Made by a program: the position numbers and the translations under genes. From contig NZ_CP006842.1 in NCBI RefSeq assembly GCF_000626675.1, positions 930,001-994,000 of the forward strand: a stretch of DNA of 64,000 nucleotides. Direction: 5' to 3'. Position 1 is the first letter of the stretch, and every line of letters starts with the position of its first letter. Shown one piece after another: positions 44,224 to 52,583 of this stretch. Under the pieces are notes generated by a model that saw only the letters and a list, made by a program, of their open reading frames with translations, did not search any database and was not told where the DNA came from. This DNA comes from Corynebacterium glyciniphilum AJ 3170 (GTDB taxonomy: Bacteria > Actinomycetota > Actinomycetes > Mycobacteriales > Mycobacteriaceae).

Positions 44224-46140
44224 CTAGTTGATGCACATCGGGCCGTCGCCGCCGGCGTCGATCGCGCCCCGGTCGGTGGTGGCGGAGTCGGATTCTTCCG
44301 AGGTCCCTACTGCACCGACATCATCGCCAGATTCTCCCGACGCACCATCGGCGTTCTCGTTCTCCCCGAGAACGTCTCCACCGGTGGCATCCGTGCCCGG
44401 CGTACCGACATTCTCCGATGAATCGCCGGAAGAGCCCGAGCCAGATTCGCCGACCGCAGGAAGGGGCTCATCGATGCCGGATGTCGACGTCCCGGGGCCG
44501 TCGTACGTGCCGGACAGTGTGACCCGGATTTCCCCGGGTTCGAGACTGGAGTCCTCGACCACGCTAAGCCCACCGAGCTGCTCTGCCAGCCCACGCGCCG
44601 CAGGGTCGTCGGTGTCAGCGACATTGACCTGGCTCTCCGAAATACCGGTCTCCGTGGCGTTCCCCACCTCGCCCATGCCGTATCCCGCACCGGAGATGAG
44701 ATCGCCAACACGCGAGGCGAGGCCCCCGATCTGGCTGGCGTTGTAGACCGAGACGGTGGACTCGGACGGCTCGTAGTCCTCGATGTCGCTGGAAGAGTCG
44801 GTGTTGTCGGAGTCGTCGGAAGAGCCGTCCTTGTCCTCGCTGTCCCCGTCGCCAAGGAGGTTCTCGAAGAAGCTGTGAACCTGCTTCTTGTCGATGGTCA
44901 CCACGGACTCGCCCTGGTCACCAGTGCCGTCGATACTGGTCACCGGGATGGTCTGGAAGGTCACGTTGCCGCCGGCGAGGTTCTGCATCTGCGTCGCCAA
45001 ACCCATGACGTCCCACCCTTCGTCGAGGACGACGGAGTCCTCGATTGCGCTCCGCAGCTTACCCAGGGACGAGGGATTGGTGAGGGTAGACGTGCTCAGC
45101 ACCTTGTTGGCCAGGCTGGCCATGTAGACCTGCTGGCGGGTGATGCGGTCCAGGTCGCCGCGGGGGAGTTCGTGGCGCTGACGGACGAAACTCAGGGCAT
45201 CCTGCCCGCTGAGGGTCTGTTCGCCGGCGGGGAACTTGGCACCGGACAACGGTTCGTCGACGGCGTTATTCAGGCAGACATCGACGCCACCGACGGCGTT
45301 GGTGAGCTTGACGAACCCGAGTAAGCCGACCTCCGCGTAGTGGTCGACGGTGATACCGGTGACGTCGGCGACGGAGCTGACGAGCGCTTCCCGTCCAGCC
45401 TGTGAAGACTCGTTCTCGATCTTCTTCTCGTCCGGAGTTTCCCCGGCCGCAGCGGACTCATCCTGAAGTTCCTGTGTTTTATAGAACTTCGTCTGCCCGT
45501 AGATCGAGTTGATCTTCTGGTTTCCCAGCTCAGAGCCTCCATCGACGTAGGTGTCGCGGGGCAGGGACACCGCTGTCGCCGACGAACCATCATCGGGGAT
45601 ACGGATGAGGATAATGGTGTCCGTACTGGTTGTCTCCTCCTCACCGGCCCGCAGCATGTCGATGTCGTCCTGGGAAAGAGCTTCACCATGGGCGTTGGTG
45701 CGAGAGTCGATGCCAACCAAAAGGATGTCTGTGGCGCCGTCGGACTGGCTGCCCAGATTCAGGCCACCTGCCTGGTTGAGGTTGGAGTCGAGTCGTCCGA
45801 CAGACGAGTAGGCGTACGTCCCACCGGCGAGCATGATTGCGGACAACAGTGCGAGCACGACCTTGACAGGGGTGGAACCGATCTGACGATGACCGGATGC
45901 GGCCCCCGCCGCGGAACCGTGGACTGTCCGCGATGAACGGTTCGGCGTCCGACGTTGCCCGCCCGCTGCAGCAGCGCCGGACGGGCGACTGTGACGGGCA
46001 CGTTGCGGTTGCTGCGACCTCTGCGGGGTCTGCCGTGGTCGCTCAGACCGCGGAGGAACGTCGTCGCGACGATGGTGTCGTCCGCCACGACCAGGCGTCT
46101 CTCCACGTCCGTTGCGCGGAGACCTGTCAGAATCGCTCAT
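44224..46140 (-). CDS. lcpA: LytR-CpsA-Psr (LCP) family glycopolymer ligase
   Basis: 638 aa. Basic, Arg/Gln-rich cytoplasmic tail (1-85), one transmembrane helix (about 93-113), an LCP catalytic domain (about 135-395) with SLPRDTYVD and DRITRQQVYM that bind the polyprenyl-pyrophosphate substrate, then an acidic linker, a LytR_C domain (about 450-555: STVSVYNASQIGGLASRVGD) and a Ser/Gly/Asp-rich tail. It should attach arabinogalactan to peptidoglycan, as LcpA does in C. glutamicum. AAAGG lies 7 bases before the ATG. It diverges from the rmlD operon. Confidence 0.92.
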   Translation of the reverse strand: MSDSDRSPRNGRGETPGRGGRHHRRDDVPPRSERPRQTPQRSQQPQRARHSRPSGAAAAGGQRRTPNRSSRTVHGSAAGAASGHRQIGSTPVKVVLALLSAIMLAGGTYAYSSVGRLDSNLNQAGGLNLGSQSDGATDILLVGIDSRTNAHGEALSQDDIDMLRAGEEETTSTDTIILIRIPDDGSSATAVSLPRDTYVDGGSELGNQKINSIYGQTKFYKTQELQDESAAAGETPDEKKIENESSQAGREALVSSVADVTGITVDHYAEVGLLGFVKLTNAVGGVDVCLNNAVDEPLSGAKFPAGEQTLSGQDALSFVRQRHELPRGDLDRITRQQVYMASLANKVLSTSTLTNPSSLGKLRSAIEDSVVLDEGWDVMGLATQMQNLAGGNVTFQTIPVTSIDGTGDQGESVVTIDKKQVHSFFENLLGDGDSEDKDGSSDDSDNTDSSSDIEDYEPSESTVSVYNASQIGGLASRVGDLISGAGYGMGEVGNATETGISESQVNVADTDDPAARGLAEQLGGLSVVEDSSLEPGEIRVTLSGTYDGPGTSTSGIDEPLPAVGESGSGSSGDSSENVGTPGTDATGGDVLGENENADGASGESGDDVGAVGTSEESDSATTDRGAIDAGGDGPMCIN

Positions 46141-46338
46141 TCCAGACCTTTCGGCGGTGTTCGGGGTGACTGTACTAGATACCGGGACAGAGGGGACTCT
46201 ACTAGTTGTCAGGGTGGTTACTGTGATCGTGGGACCCGTGGACGTGTGTGTCCGCGTAAAGTCGGTGCCGATCGCAATGTGGGGTCAACGTGCCGACACA
46301 CCGGTGTCCACGCCCGGCAAGACAGGAGGTTGTCCATA

Positions 46339-47220
46339 GTGACCGTAATCGTGACCGGCGCGCATGGCCAGGTGGGACGGTGTCTCGTGGCGCTGGGCGG
46401 TGAGGGAATCACACGGGCAGAGCTTGACCTGTCGAGCGCGGGGACGGCGGATTTCAGGACTGCAGTCTCATCCCTCTTCGCTGACGGGCGACGGCCGGAC
46501 GTGATGATCAACACGGCGGCGTGGACGGACGTGGACGGTGCGGAGGATGTGACAAACCGTCGCACCGTCGAGGCTGTCAACGCCATCGCCCCCGGGGAGC
46601 TGGCCCGGGCCGCCGCCGATGCGAGAACGAAGTTCATCCACATCTCCACGGATTACGTGTTCTCCGGGGCGGCTCCTGACGGCGGACGCGGCTGGCGTCC
46701 GGACGATCCCGTCCACCCCGCGAACGAGTACGGGCGGACGAAGAGTGAGGGAGAGCAGGCTGTTCTCGCAGCCGGAGGCGTCGTCGTGAGGACGTCCTGG
46801 GTCTGGTCGGGCCCCGAGGCTCCCGGACGGGATTTCGTCTCGGTGATGGCCACCCTGGCAGAGAACGGGGTGGATCCCCGGGTCGTCGACGACCAGGTGG
46901 GACGCCCCACCTATGCACCGGACCTCGCCGAGGAACTGTGGGCGCTGGCGCACGCCGATGTGGCGTCGGGCATTCTCAACGTCACCAACGCCGGCGAGCC
47001 TGTCTCGTGGTGCGGGCTCGCCAAAGAAGTTTTCCGGTTGAGCGGGCACGATCCGGCACGGGTGACCCCCTGTACCACGCGGGACTGGCCGATGCCTGCT
47101 GCCCGGCCCCCGTGGTCGGTCCTGGATCTGGAGCCCTGGTCTACCAGGGTGGGCCGGACGCCACCGGACTGGCAGGACAGTGTGAGACGGGGACTCGGGG
47201 CAGGTTTTCGGCTAGGGTGA
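46339..47220 (+). CDS. rmlD: dTDP-4-dehydrorhamnose reductase
   Basis: Last step of dTDP-L-rhamnose synthesis, the donor for the arabinogalactan linker. 293 aa, Rossmann GAHGQVGRCL, NTAAWTDVDGAE, STDYVFSG and the catalytic Y-x-x-x-K in NEYGRTKSEGE. GTG 46339 with a strong AGGAGG 9 bases away; the open frame upstream is not part of the gene. wbbL follows after 6 bases. Confidence 0.93.
   Translation: MTVIVTGAHGQVGRCLVALGGEGITRAELDLSSAGTADFRTAVSSLFADGRRPDVMINTAAWTDVDGAEDVTNRRTVEAVNAIAPGELARAAADARTKFIHISTDYVFSGAAPDGGRGWRPDDPVHPANEYGRTKSEGEQAVLAAGGVVVRTSWVWSGPEAPGRDFVSVMATLAENGVDPRVVDDQVGRPTYAPDLAEELWALAHADVASGILNVTNAGEPVSWCGLAKEVFRLSGHDPARVTPCTTRDWPMPAARPPWSVLDLEPWSTRVGRTPPDWQDSVRRGLGAGFRLG
47213..47218 (+). 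promoter_or_regulatory. -10 hexamer TAGGGT, internal leaderless promoter for wbbL
   Basis: TAGGGT runs into the rmlD stop codon and ends 8 bases before GTG 47227. Confidence 0.4.
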
Positions 47221-47226
47221 ACTCCC

Positions 47227-48105
47227 GTGAAACCGATCGCCGTCATCACCGTCACCTACTCGCCGGGGGAGTACCTCACCCGATTCCTGGACTCTGTGCC
47301 CGAAGCCACCGACCAGGGCGCCGTTGTGGTGATGGCGGACAACGGCTCCACGGACGGCGCTCCGGAAGCTGCGGTCGACCGGGACGGAGTCGAGCTGCTC
47401 CGTACCGGGGGGAACATCGGTTACGGAGCCGGGATGAACGCCGGGGTGGAGGCGCTGCGCGCGCGTCGGGAGGCCGGAGAGATTGACGGCGAGTTCCTGG
47501 TGATCTCGAACCCGGACGTGGTCTTCGACCCGGGGGCCATTGACCGGATGGTGGAGGCGGCGCGTCGTCATCCCCGCGCCGGCGCCGTCGGCCCGCTCAT
47601 CCGGGAGGTGGATGGGAGCATCTACCCGTCGGCACGGTCGGTACCGACGCTCGGGGCGGGTATCGGCCACGCCCTGCTGGCACCAATATGGAAGAACAAC
47701 CCGTTCACCCGGCGGTATCTGGCGGATGCGGTGATGGATGAAGAGAGGACGTCCGGGTGGCTGTCCGGTTCCTGCCAGCTCCTGCGGTGGGAGGCGTTCG
47801 ACTCCGTCGGCGGCTTCGACGAGCGCTACTTCATGTACATGGAGGACGTCGACCTGGGCGACCGGTTGTCACGCGCAGGATGGGAGAACGTGTTCACCCC
47901 CTCCGCAGAGATCACGCATGCCAAAGGCCACTCCGCCGGTAAGCATCCTGAAATCACGTTGCCGGCACACCACGACAGTGCCTACCGTTTCCAGGCGGAC
48001 CGTCTGTCGGCCTGGTGGCAGGCTCCCGTCCGTGTGGCGTTGTGGGCGGGGTTGAAGCTCAGGGGGGTCGTCGCCGTCGCGCTGGCGAAGCGGGCGCGCC
48101 GTTGA
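47227..48105 (+). CDS. wbbL: dTDP-rhamnosyltransferase of the arabinogalactan linker
   Basis: Family 2 glycosyltransferase adding rhamnose to polyprenyl-PP-GlcNAc. 292 aa: VTVTYSPGEYL, DNGSTDGAPE, GGNIGYGAGMNAG, SNPDVVFDP and the acidic YMEDVDLGDRLSRAGW near the active site. Cytoplasmic face of the membrane. The order rmlD-wbbL-manC with an opposing LCP gene is the same as in M. tuberculosis. Confidence 0.93.
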   Translation: MKPIAVITVTYSPGEYLTRFLDSVPEATDQGAVVVMADNGSTDGAPEAAVDRDGVELLRTGGNIGYGAGMNAGVEALRARREAGEIDGEFLVISNPDVVFDPGAIDRMVEAARRHPRAGAVGPLIREVDGSIYPSARSVPTLGAGIGHALLAPIWKNNPFTRRYLADAVMDEERTSGWLSGSCQLLRWEAFDSVGGFDERYFMYMEDVDLGDRLSRAGWENVFTPSAEITHAKGHSAGKHPEITLPAHHDSAYRFQADRLSAWWQAPVRVALWAGLKLRGVVAVALAKRARR

Positions 48106-48128
48106 CTGCCGGAGTGCGTTTCGTCCGA

Positions 48129-48134
48129 TAACCT
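48129..48134 (+). promoter_or_regulatory. -10 hexamer TAACCT, leaderless manC
   Basis: TAACCT ends 7 bases before GTG 48142. Confidence 0.4.
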
Positions 48135-48141
48135 CCCAAGG

Positions 48142-49272
48142 GTGAACAGTGACGAACGAGACAATCCCTCACCCTCGACCCCTGACACGAATTCCGATCT
48201 CGCCGCCGAAACCGACGCCGTCATCCTCGTCGGTGGTAAGGGCACGCGGCTGCGACCCCTGACCAATTCCATTCCCAAGCCCATGCTTCCGGTGGCGGGC
48301 TACCCGTTCCTCCAGCATCTGCTGGCACGGATCCGGGAGGCGGGGATGACTCACGTCGTGCTGGGCACCTCCTTCAAGGCGGAGGTCTTTGAAGAGCATT
48401 TCGGGGACGGGTCCGAACTTGGCCTGGAGATCGAGTACGTTGTCGAGGACTCTCCCCTCGGTACCGGGGGCGGTATCCGTAATGTGCTGTCGCACCTTCG
48501 GCATGACAGGGCCATGATCTTCAACGGCGACATCCTCGGCGGGACAGACCTCAAGGCTGTGCTGCGGACCCATGTCGACAACGCTGCGGACGTGAGCCTC
48601 CACCTTCTCCGGGTGGCGGATCCGCGCGCGTTCGGTTGTGTGCCGACAGCGGAGGACGGTCGGGTGGAAGCTTTCCTGGAGAAGGCGGAGGATCCGCCCA
48701 CCGACCAGATCAATGCCGGGTGTTACGTCTTCCAGCGCGACATCATCGAGTCGATTCCGGAGAACCGGGTCGTGTCGGTGGAACGTGACGTCTTCCCTGA
48801 CCTCCTCGTCAAGGGGCACCGGCTCTACGGGCATGTCGACCAGGCGTACTGGCGGGATCTGGGGACTCCGGATGACTTCGTCCGTGGATCGTCGGATCTG
48901 GTTCGTGGCATCGCTCCGTCTCCGCTGCTGGCCGGGCGTAACGGAGAGGCGCTCGTGGACGAGTCGGCGGCCATTGCCGGCGGTGCGCTGCTGCTCGGTG
49001 GCACGGTGATAGGTCGTGGTGCTGAGATCGGTGCGGGTGCCCGCGTGGACACCTCCGTGGTTTTCGATGGCGTGGAGATCGAGGCGGGGGCAACGGTGGA
49101 GCGCTGTGTGGTCGCCGCCGGTGCACGGATCGGGGCGCGTGCCCATCTGCGGGATGCCGTGGTGGGTGAGGGCGCTGTGGTCGGGGCGCGGTGTGAACTG
49201 CAGGGTGGTGCCCGGGTGTGGCCCGGGGTGGCACTTCCCGACGGAGGATTGCGCTTCAGCAGCGACGTCTGA
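48142..49272 (+). CDS. manC: Mannose-1-phosphate guanylyltransferase (GDP-mannose pyrophosphorylase)
   Basis: Makes GDP-mannose from mannose-1-phosphate and GTP for lipomannan and mannoprotein synthesis. 376 aa: nucleotidyltransferase domain with ILVGGKGTRLRPLTNSIPKPM and FNGDILGG, then a left-handed beta-helix of hexapeptide repeats (about 265-360: IGAGARVDTSVVFDGVEI and similar). A glucose-1-phosphate thymidylyltransferase activity cannot be excluded by eye, but the beta-helix and neighbouring manB/manA favour mannose. Confidence 0.85.
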   Translation: MNSDERDNPSPSTPDTNSDLAAETDAVILVGGKGTRLRPLTNSIPKPMLPVAGYPFLQHLLARIREAGMTHVVLGTSFKAEVFEEHFGDGSELGLEIEYVVEDSPLGTGGGIRNVLSHLRHDRAMIFNGDILGGTDLKAVLRTHVDNAADVSLHLLRVADPRAFGCVPTAEDGRVEAFLEKAEDPPTDQINAGCYVFQRDIIESIPENRVVSVERDVFPDLLVKGHRLYGHVDQAYWRDLGTPDDFVRGSSDLVRGIAPSPLLAGRNGEALVDESAAIAGGALLLGGTVIGRGAEIGAGARVDTSVVFDGVEIEAGATVERCVVAAGARIGARAHLRDAVVGEGAVVGARCELQGGARVWPGVALPDGGLRFSSDV

Positions 49273-49579
49273 CCCCCGTACGGGGCGGACCCGTGCCGAG
49301 TGAAAATATTTCGATATCTTGTGGCCCCGGGGCCGGAATGCCGGCCTCAACGTCTACATGTAGTGGTCTGGCCCGTGCATATCGGCTCATGTCGTGCCTG
49401 TCAGAACACTGTGAATGCGCGCCGGGTCCCGTATTGCGTAACTCGTGTGACTGATGTGACGCATGGGACTTTACTGCCTGGTCGAAAGGTTGACGCTATG
49501 GAATTACCCGTGTGTAATCTTGCGTGTAGGTAGAGGCCGGTGGGAACCCGGCACGGCGGATTTCAGTGAGGAGACAACG
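49273..49579. other. Intergenic region before whcD
   Basis: 307 bases. Right after manC there is a short palindrome CCCCGTACGGGG (49274-49285). An AT-rich stretch follows (49302-49320, GAAAATATTTCGATATCTT), unusual for this genome, and then GGCCCCGGGGCC near 49323. Two TGTGAC-type direct repeats stand near 49446-49460. The convincing element is the whcD promoter at 49490-49518. No gene is visible. Confidence 0.6.
49490..49518 (+). promoter_or_regulatory. SigA-type promoter of whcD
   Basis: TTGACG (49490-49495), exactly 17 bases, TGTAAT (49513-49518): five of six matches in both boxes, the best promoter in the window. Transcription would start near 49525, giving a 55-base leader with GAGGAG before the GTG. 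Confidence 0.75.
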
Positions 49580-50002
49580 GTGGACAACCCGGCGGACGCC
49601 TTTCGTGGTCCCTTCTCGGAGGGGTCCGCAGCCGTGGACGGTGACGATGCCCGTTCCGGTCACGTGAGTGACTCCGGCACGTCCGGAGAGCTGCCCGACC
49701 TCCTCCGTGGCGGCATTGACGACTACACTCCCAGCGCTTTCTCCGATCTGACGGAGGATTTCGACCTCCTCTTCGACGCGGTCGAGCAGGACTGGCAGGA
49801 ACAGGCGCTCTGCGCCCAGACAGACCCGGAAGCTTTCTTCCCCGAGAAGGGTGGCTCGACCCGTGAGGCGAAGCGGATCTGCCGCGCCTGCGGTGTGCGG
49901 GACGAATGCCTTGAATATGCCCTGGAGCATGATGAGCGTTTCGGAATCTGGGGTGGGCTTTCCGAGCGTGAACGTCGGCGCCTCAAGAAGCGCCTCGGCT
50001 GA
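49580..50002 (+). CDS. whcD: WhiB-family iron-sulfur regulator (WhiB2/WhcD type)
   Basis: 140 aa. Binds a [4Fe-4S] cluster through Cys78, Cys101, Cys104 and Cys110 (C-x2-C-x5-C pattern), followed by GIWGG (122-126) and the basic tail RRRLKKR. WhiB2/WhcD/WhmD proteins control cell division and act with sigma factor. The acidic, Ser/Gly-rich N-terminal 60 residues are extra. GTG 49580 is chosen for GAGGAG at six bases; the longer frame upstream crosses the promoter. Confidence 0.92.
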   Translation: MDNPADAFRGPFSEGSAAVDGDDARSGHVSDSGTSGELPDLLRGGIDDYTPSAFSDLTEDFDLLFDAVEQDWQEQALCAQTDPEAFFPEKGGSTREAKRICRACGVRDECLEYALEHDERFGIWGGLSERERRRLKKRLG

Positions 50003-50017
50003 CTTTCCTCTGTTCCG

Positions 50018-50554
50018 TCAGTCCCAGCGGAAACCGGGGTCAATGACCTCCGGAGCCACGTTGAGATACGTCGCCACCAGCCGCGCGATGACGAACCTCA
50101 ACCACTCCTCAGTGTCCATTCGGTCGGTGGAACGCTGTTCGATCGGGCGGCGGAAGATGATCAACCGTGGCCGGGTGGGGGATCCGGATTCATCGACACC
50201 GGCGGGGACAAGTCGGCCCAGCGGTACGGGGCCGTCCGCGGCAACTTCATCCGACCAACGGGCGGTGGTGGAATCCAGTCTCATCCGCGGTACGAGGTCG
50301 ATCGCCACGTCGAGACCACCCAACCGGTCCCCGAACCGGTCGAGGACTGGCGCGTACACGTCCAGGACCGTGGCATCGAAGGTTTCTGCGCGGGTGGCGT
50401 AGCGCGGTAGTTTCGGCATCAGCACACCGCGAAGCCCGCGGCCGCGGGTGTCCCTGGTCAACGCCCTGGCCGGATGGCCGGGTGCTGCCTCGCGCCTGGC
50501 CGGCGTCGCGTCCGGTATGTCAGGACCAGCGGAGGAAGAGGGGGGACGGGTCAT
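50018..50554 (-). CDS. Zincin-like metallopeptidase-family protein without HExxH
   Basis: 178 aa. Matches the small actinobacterial metallopeptidase family (Rv3259 position beside whiB2): FDATVLDVYAPVLDRFGDRLGGLDVAID, VPLGRLVPAG, RPRLIIFRRPIEQR and a final helix. Where active members have HEVAHHFG-like sequence this protein has RLVATYLN, so it should not bind zinc. Start ATG 50554 is set by TAGGAT 7 bases upstream. Possibly a structural relic with a binding role. Confidence 0.75.
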   Translation of the reverse strand: MTRPPSSSAGPDIPDATPARREAAPGHPARALTRDTRGRGLRGVLMPKLPRYATRAETFDATVLDVYAPVLDRFGDRLGGLDVAIDLVPRMRLDSTTARWSDEVAADGPVPLGRLVPAGVDESGSPTRPRLIIFRRPIEQRSTDRMDTEEWLRFVIARLVATYLNVAPEVIDPGFRWD

Positions 50555-50561
50555 GGATCCG

Positions 50562-50567
50562 ATCCTA
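50562..50567 (-). promoter_or_regulatory. -10 hexamer TAGGAT, leaderless
   Basis: Minus-strand TAGGAT ends 7 bases before ATG 50554. Confidence 0.5.
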
Positions 50568-50638
50568 GACCGCAGCATGGGGCGAGGCTGTGTCCGACAG
50601 GCGGCCGAGTCGTCCGGCACTCCGGCTGAGTCGCGGAC

Positions 50639-50644
50639 TAGGAT
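50639..50644 (+). promoter_or_regulatory. -10 hexamer TAGGAT, leaderless DUF3499 gene
   Basis: Same hexamer and same 7-base spacing as the divergent neighbour, ending before GTG 50652. Confidence 0.5.
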
Positions 50645-50651
50645 GGTGGCC

Positions 50652-51179
50652 GTGACTGACTACCGACAGTGTTCCAGGCCCGGCTGCGGCAACCGTGCGA
50701 TCGCCACCCTGCGTTACAACTATGCCGCCCGCACGGCGACCGTCAACCCCCTGGAGCCCGGAGACGATCCGCACAGCTGGGATCTGTGCGACCGTCACCT
50801 CTCCAGGTTGACCGTCCCTGAAGGCTGGGGACTGCAGCGTACGGAGGATCCGTCTCCGGAGGTTTCTGTCCCGGTGGCCGCGTTCGCAGATCCCGGTATC
50901 CACATCGAAGGTATCGAGGACGAGGACTTCACCGACGAGGAGATGCAGGCCCTCGCCGCGGCACTGGAAGACGGTGCCGACAGTACCTACCTGACCGGCA
51001 GTGGTGTCGGCGGCGTCAGCGACACAGATCCGCTCACGTCGGCGCAGAGACGACCGGTGTCCCGGGTCGTCCGGCGCACTGACATCCCCCAACCGTCCGG
51101 CCATCACCCCTCACGGCGGAATCTGCCGGGACGAGCTCCGCAGCGCCATCTGCGCGCAGTGCACTACGACGGCGAATGA
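50652..51179 (+). CDS. DUF3499 protein
   Basis: 175 aa. N-terminal zinc-ribbon-like part: YRQCSRPGCGNRAIATLRYNY, then SWDLCDRHLSRLTVPEGW, four Cys/His ligands as in the Rv3258c family. The C-terminal half is acidic then basic and disordered. Conserved between whiB2 and manB in mycobacteria and corynebacteria; function unknown. The start GTG is fixed by TAGGAT 7 bases upstream. Confidence 0.88.
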   Translation: MTDYRQCSRPGCGNRAIATLRYNYAARTATVNPLEPGDDPHSWDLCDRHLSRLTVPEGWGLQRTEDPSPEVSVPVAAFADPGIHIEGIEDEDFTDEEMQALAAALEDGADSTYLTGSGVGGVSDTDPLTSAQRRPVSRVVRRTDIPQPSGHHPSRRNLPGRAPQRHLRAVHYDGE

Positions 51180-51206
51180 TCCATACAGAACACCAGGAGA
51201 GTTGAC

Positions 51207-52583
51207 ATGACACAGCGCGACCGGGAGGCTATCGCCTCCGTCATCAAGGCCTATGACGTCCGCGGCGTCGTGGGGGACGGCATCGACGCCGACCTCGTCC
51301 GGGACACCGGAGCCGCCTTCGGACTGCTCATGAGAGGAGAAGGGGCGACCCGTGTCGTCATCGGCCACGACATGCGCGACAGTTCCCCGGGATTGTCTGA
51401 CGCTTTCGCCGAGGGCGTGCGCAGTCAGGGGCTCGACACGGTCTCTCTGGGGCTGACCTCGACCGACGAGCTCTACTTTGCCTCGGGGACCATGGACTGC
51501 CCGGGCGCGATGTTCACCGCATCCCACAATCCCGCGCGCTACAACGGCATCAAGCTGTGTCGATCGGGTGCCCGCCCGGTCGGCCAGCAGACCGGCCTGG
51601 CGGAGGTCTCCGACATGCTCGTCGAGGGGGTGCCCTCCTATGACGGGACTGCGGGGACGGGGTCATCTCGTGACGTGCTCACCGACTACGCCGCATTCCT
51701 CCACGACCTGGTGCCGTTGGAGATCCGACCACTCACCGTCGCCGTCGATGCAGGCAACGGTATGGGCGGGCTGACGGTTCCTGCCGTGTTGGGAGAGGGC
51801 TCCGGCCTGCCGTTGTCGATCCGGGACCTGTACTTCGAGCTGGACGGCACCTTTCCGAACCACGAAGCCAACCCCCTGGCTCCGGAGAACCTCGTCGACC
51901 TGCAGAAGCACACGGTGGCCCAGGGAGCCGACCTGGGTATCGCCTTCGACGGTGACGCCGACCGCTGCTTCATCGTCGACGAGCAGGGCGAGCCAGTCTC
52001 GCCATCTGCGATCTGCGGCATCATTGCAGAGCGCTACCTGGACCAGCACCCCGGTGCCACGATCATCCACAACCTGATCACCTCCAAGGCAGTGCCCGAG
52101 ATCGTGCGTGAACACGGCGGCACACCGGTGCGTACCCGGGTCGGGCACTCGTTCATCAAGGCCCAGATGGCCGAGGAAAATGCGGTGTTCGGCGGAGAGC
52201 ACTCCGCCCACTACTACTTCTCCGATTTCTTCAACGCCGATTCCGGCATGCTCGCCGCACTCCACGTCTTGGCGACACTCGGCGGCCAGGATCGTCCGCT
52301 CTCTGAGCTCAAGCAGGCCTACGATCGTTACGAGGCGTCCGGTGAGGTCAACTCCGAGGTAGCAGATCAGCAGGGGCGGACCGCTGTCGTCGTCGAGGCG
52401 TTTGCGGACGAGACCGTGGCCACCGATGAGCTTGACGGGGTGACGGTGGAACTGTCGGACGGGGCGTGGTTCAACGTCCGTGCCTCCAATACTGAACCGC
52501 TTCTCCGCCTGAACGTGGAGGCAGCGGACGAGTCGCGGGTCGAGGAGATCCTCGACAAGGCACTGGCGGTGATCCGTGCCTGA
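51207..52583 (+). CDS. manB: Phosphomannomutase/phosphoglucomutase
   Basis: Interconverts mannose-6-phosphate and mannose-1-phosphate (and glucose phosphates), feeding ManC. 458 aa: FTASHNPARYNGIKLC with the phosphoserine, FDGDADRCFIVDE, GGEHSAHYYF for sugar choice and RASNTEPLLRLN at the end. ATG with AGGAGA at 9 bases. Overlaps manA by 8 bases. Confidence 0.95.
   Translation: MTQRDREAIASVIKAYDVRGVVGDGIDADLVRDTGAAFGLLMRGEGATRVVIGHDMRDSSPGLSDAFAEGVRSQGLDTVSLGLTSTDELYFASGTMDCPGAMFTASHNPARYNGIKLCRSGARPVGQQTGLAEVSDMLVEGVPSYDGTAGTGSSRDVLTDYAAFLHDLVPLEIRPLTVAVDAGNGMGGLTVPAVLGEGSGLPLSIRDLYFELDGTFPNHEANPLAPENLVDLQKHTVAQGADLGIAFDGDADRCFIVDEQGEPVSPSAICGIIAERYLDQHPGATIIHNLITSKAVPEIVREHGGTPVRTRVGHSFIKAQMAEENAVFGGEHSAHYYFSDFFNADSGMLAALHVLATLGGQDRPLSELKQAYDRYEASGEVNSEVADQQGRTAVVVEAFADETVATDELDGVTVELSDGAWFNVRASNTEPLLRLNVEAADESRVEEILDKALAVIRA

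Noticed and set aside
45955..46338. N-terminal extension of rmlD
   Set aside because: The open frame continues upstream, but the strong AGGAGG and the Rossmann motif immediately after GTG 46339 fix the start.
49274..49334. Rho-independent terminator of manC
   Set aside because: The palindromes CCCCGTACGGGG and GGCCCCGGGGCC are GC-rich but no T-run follows either.
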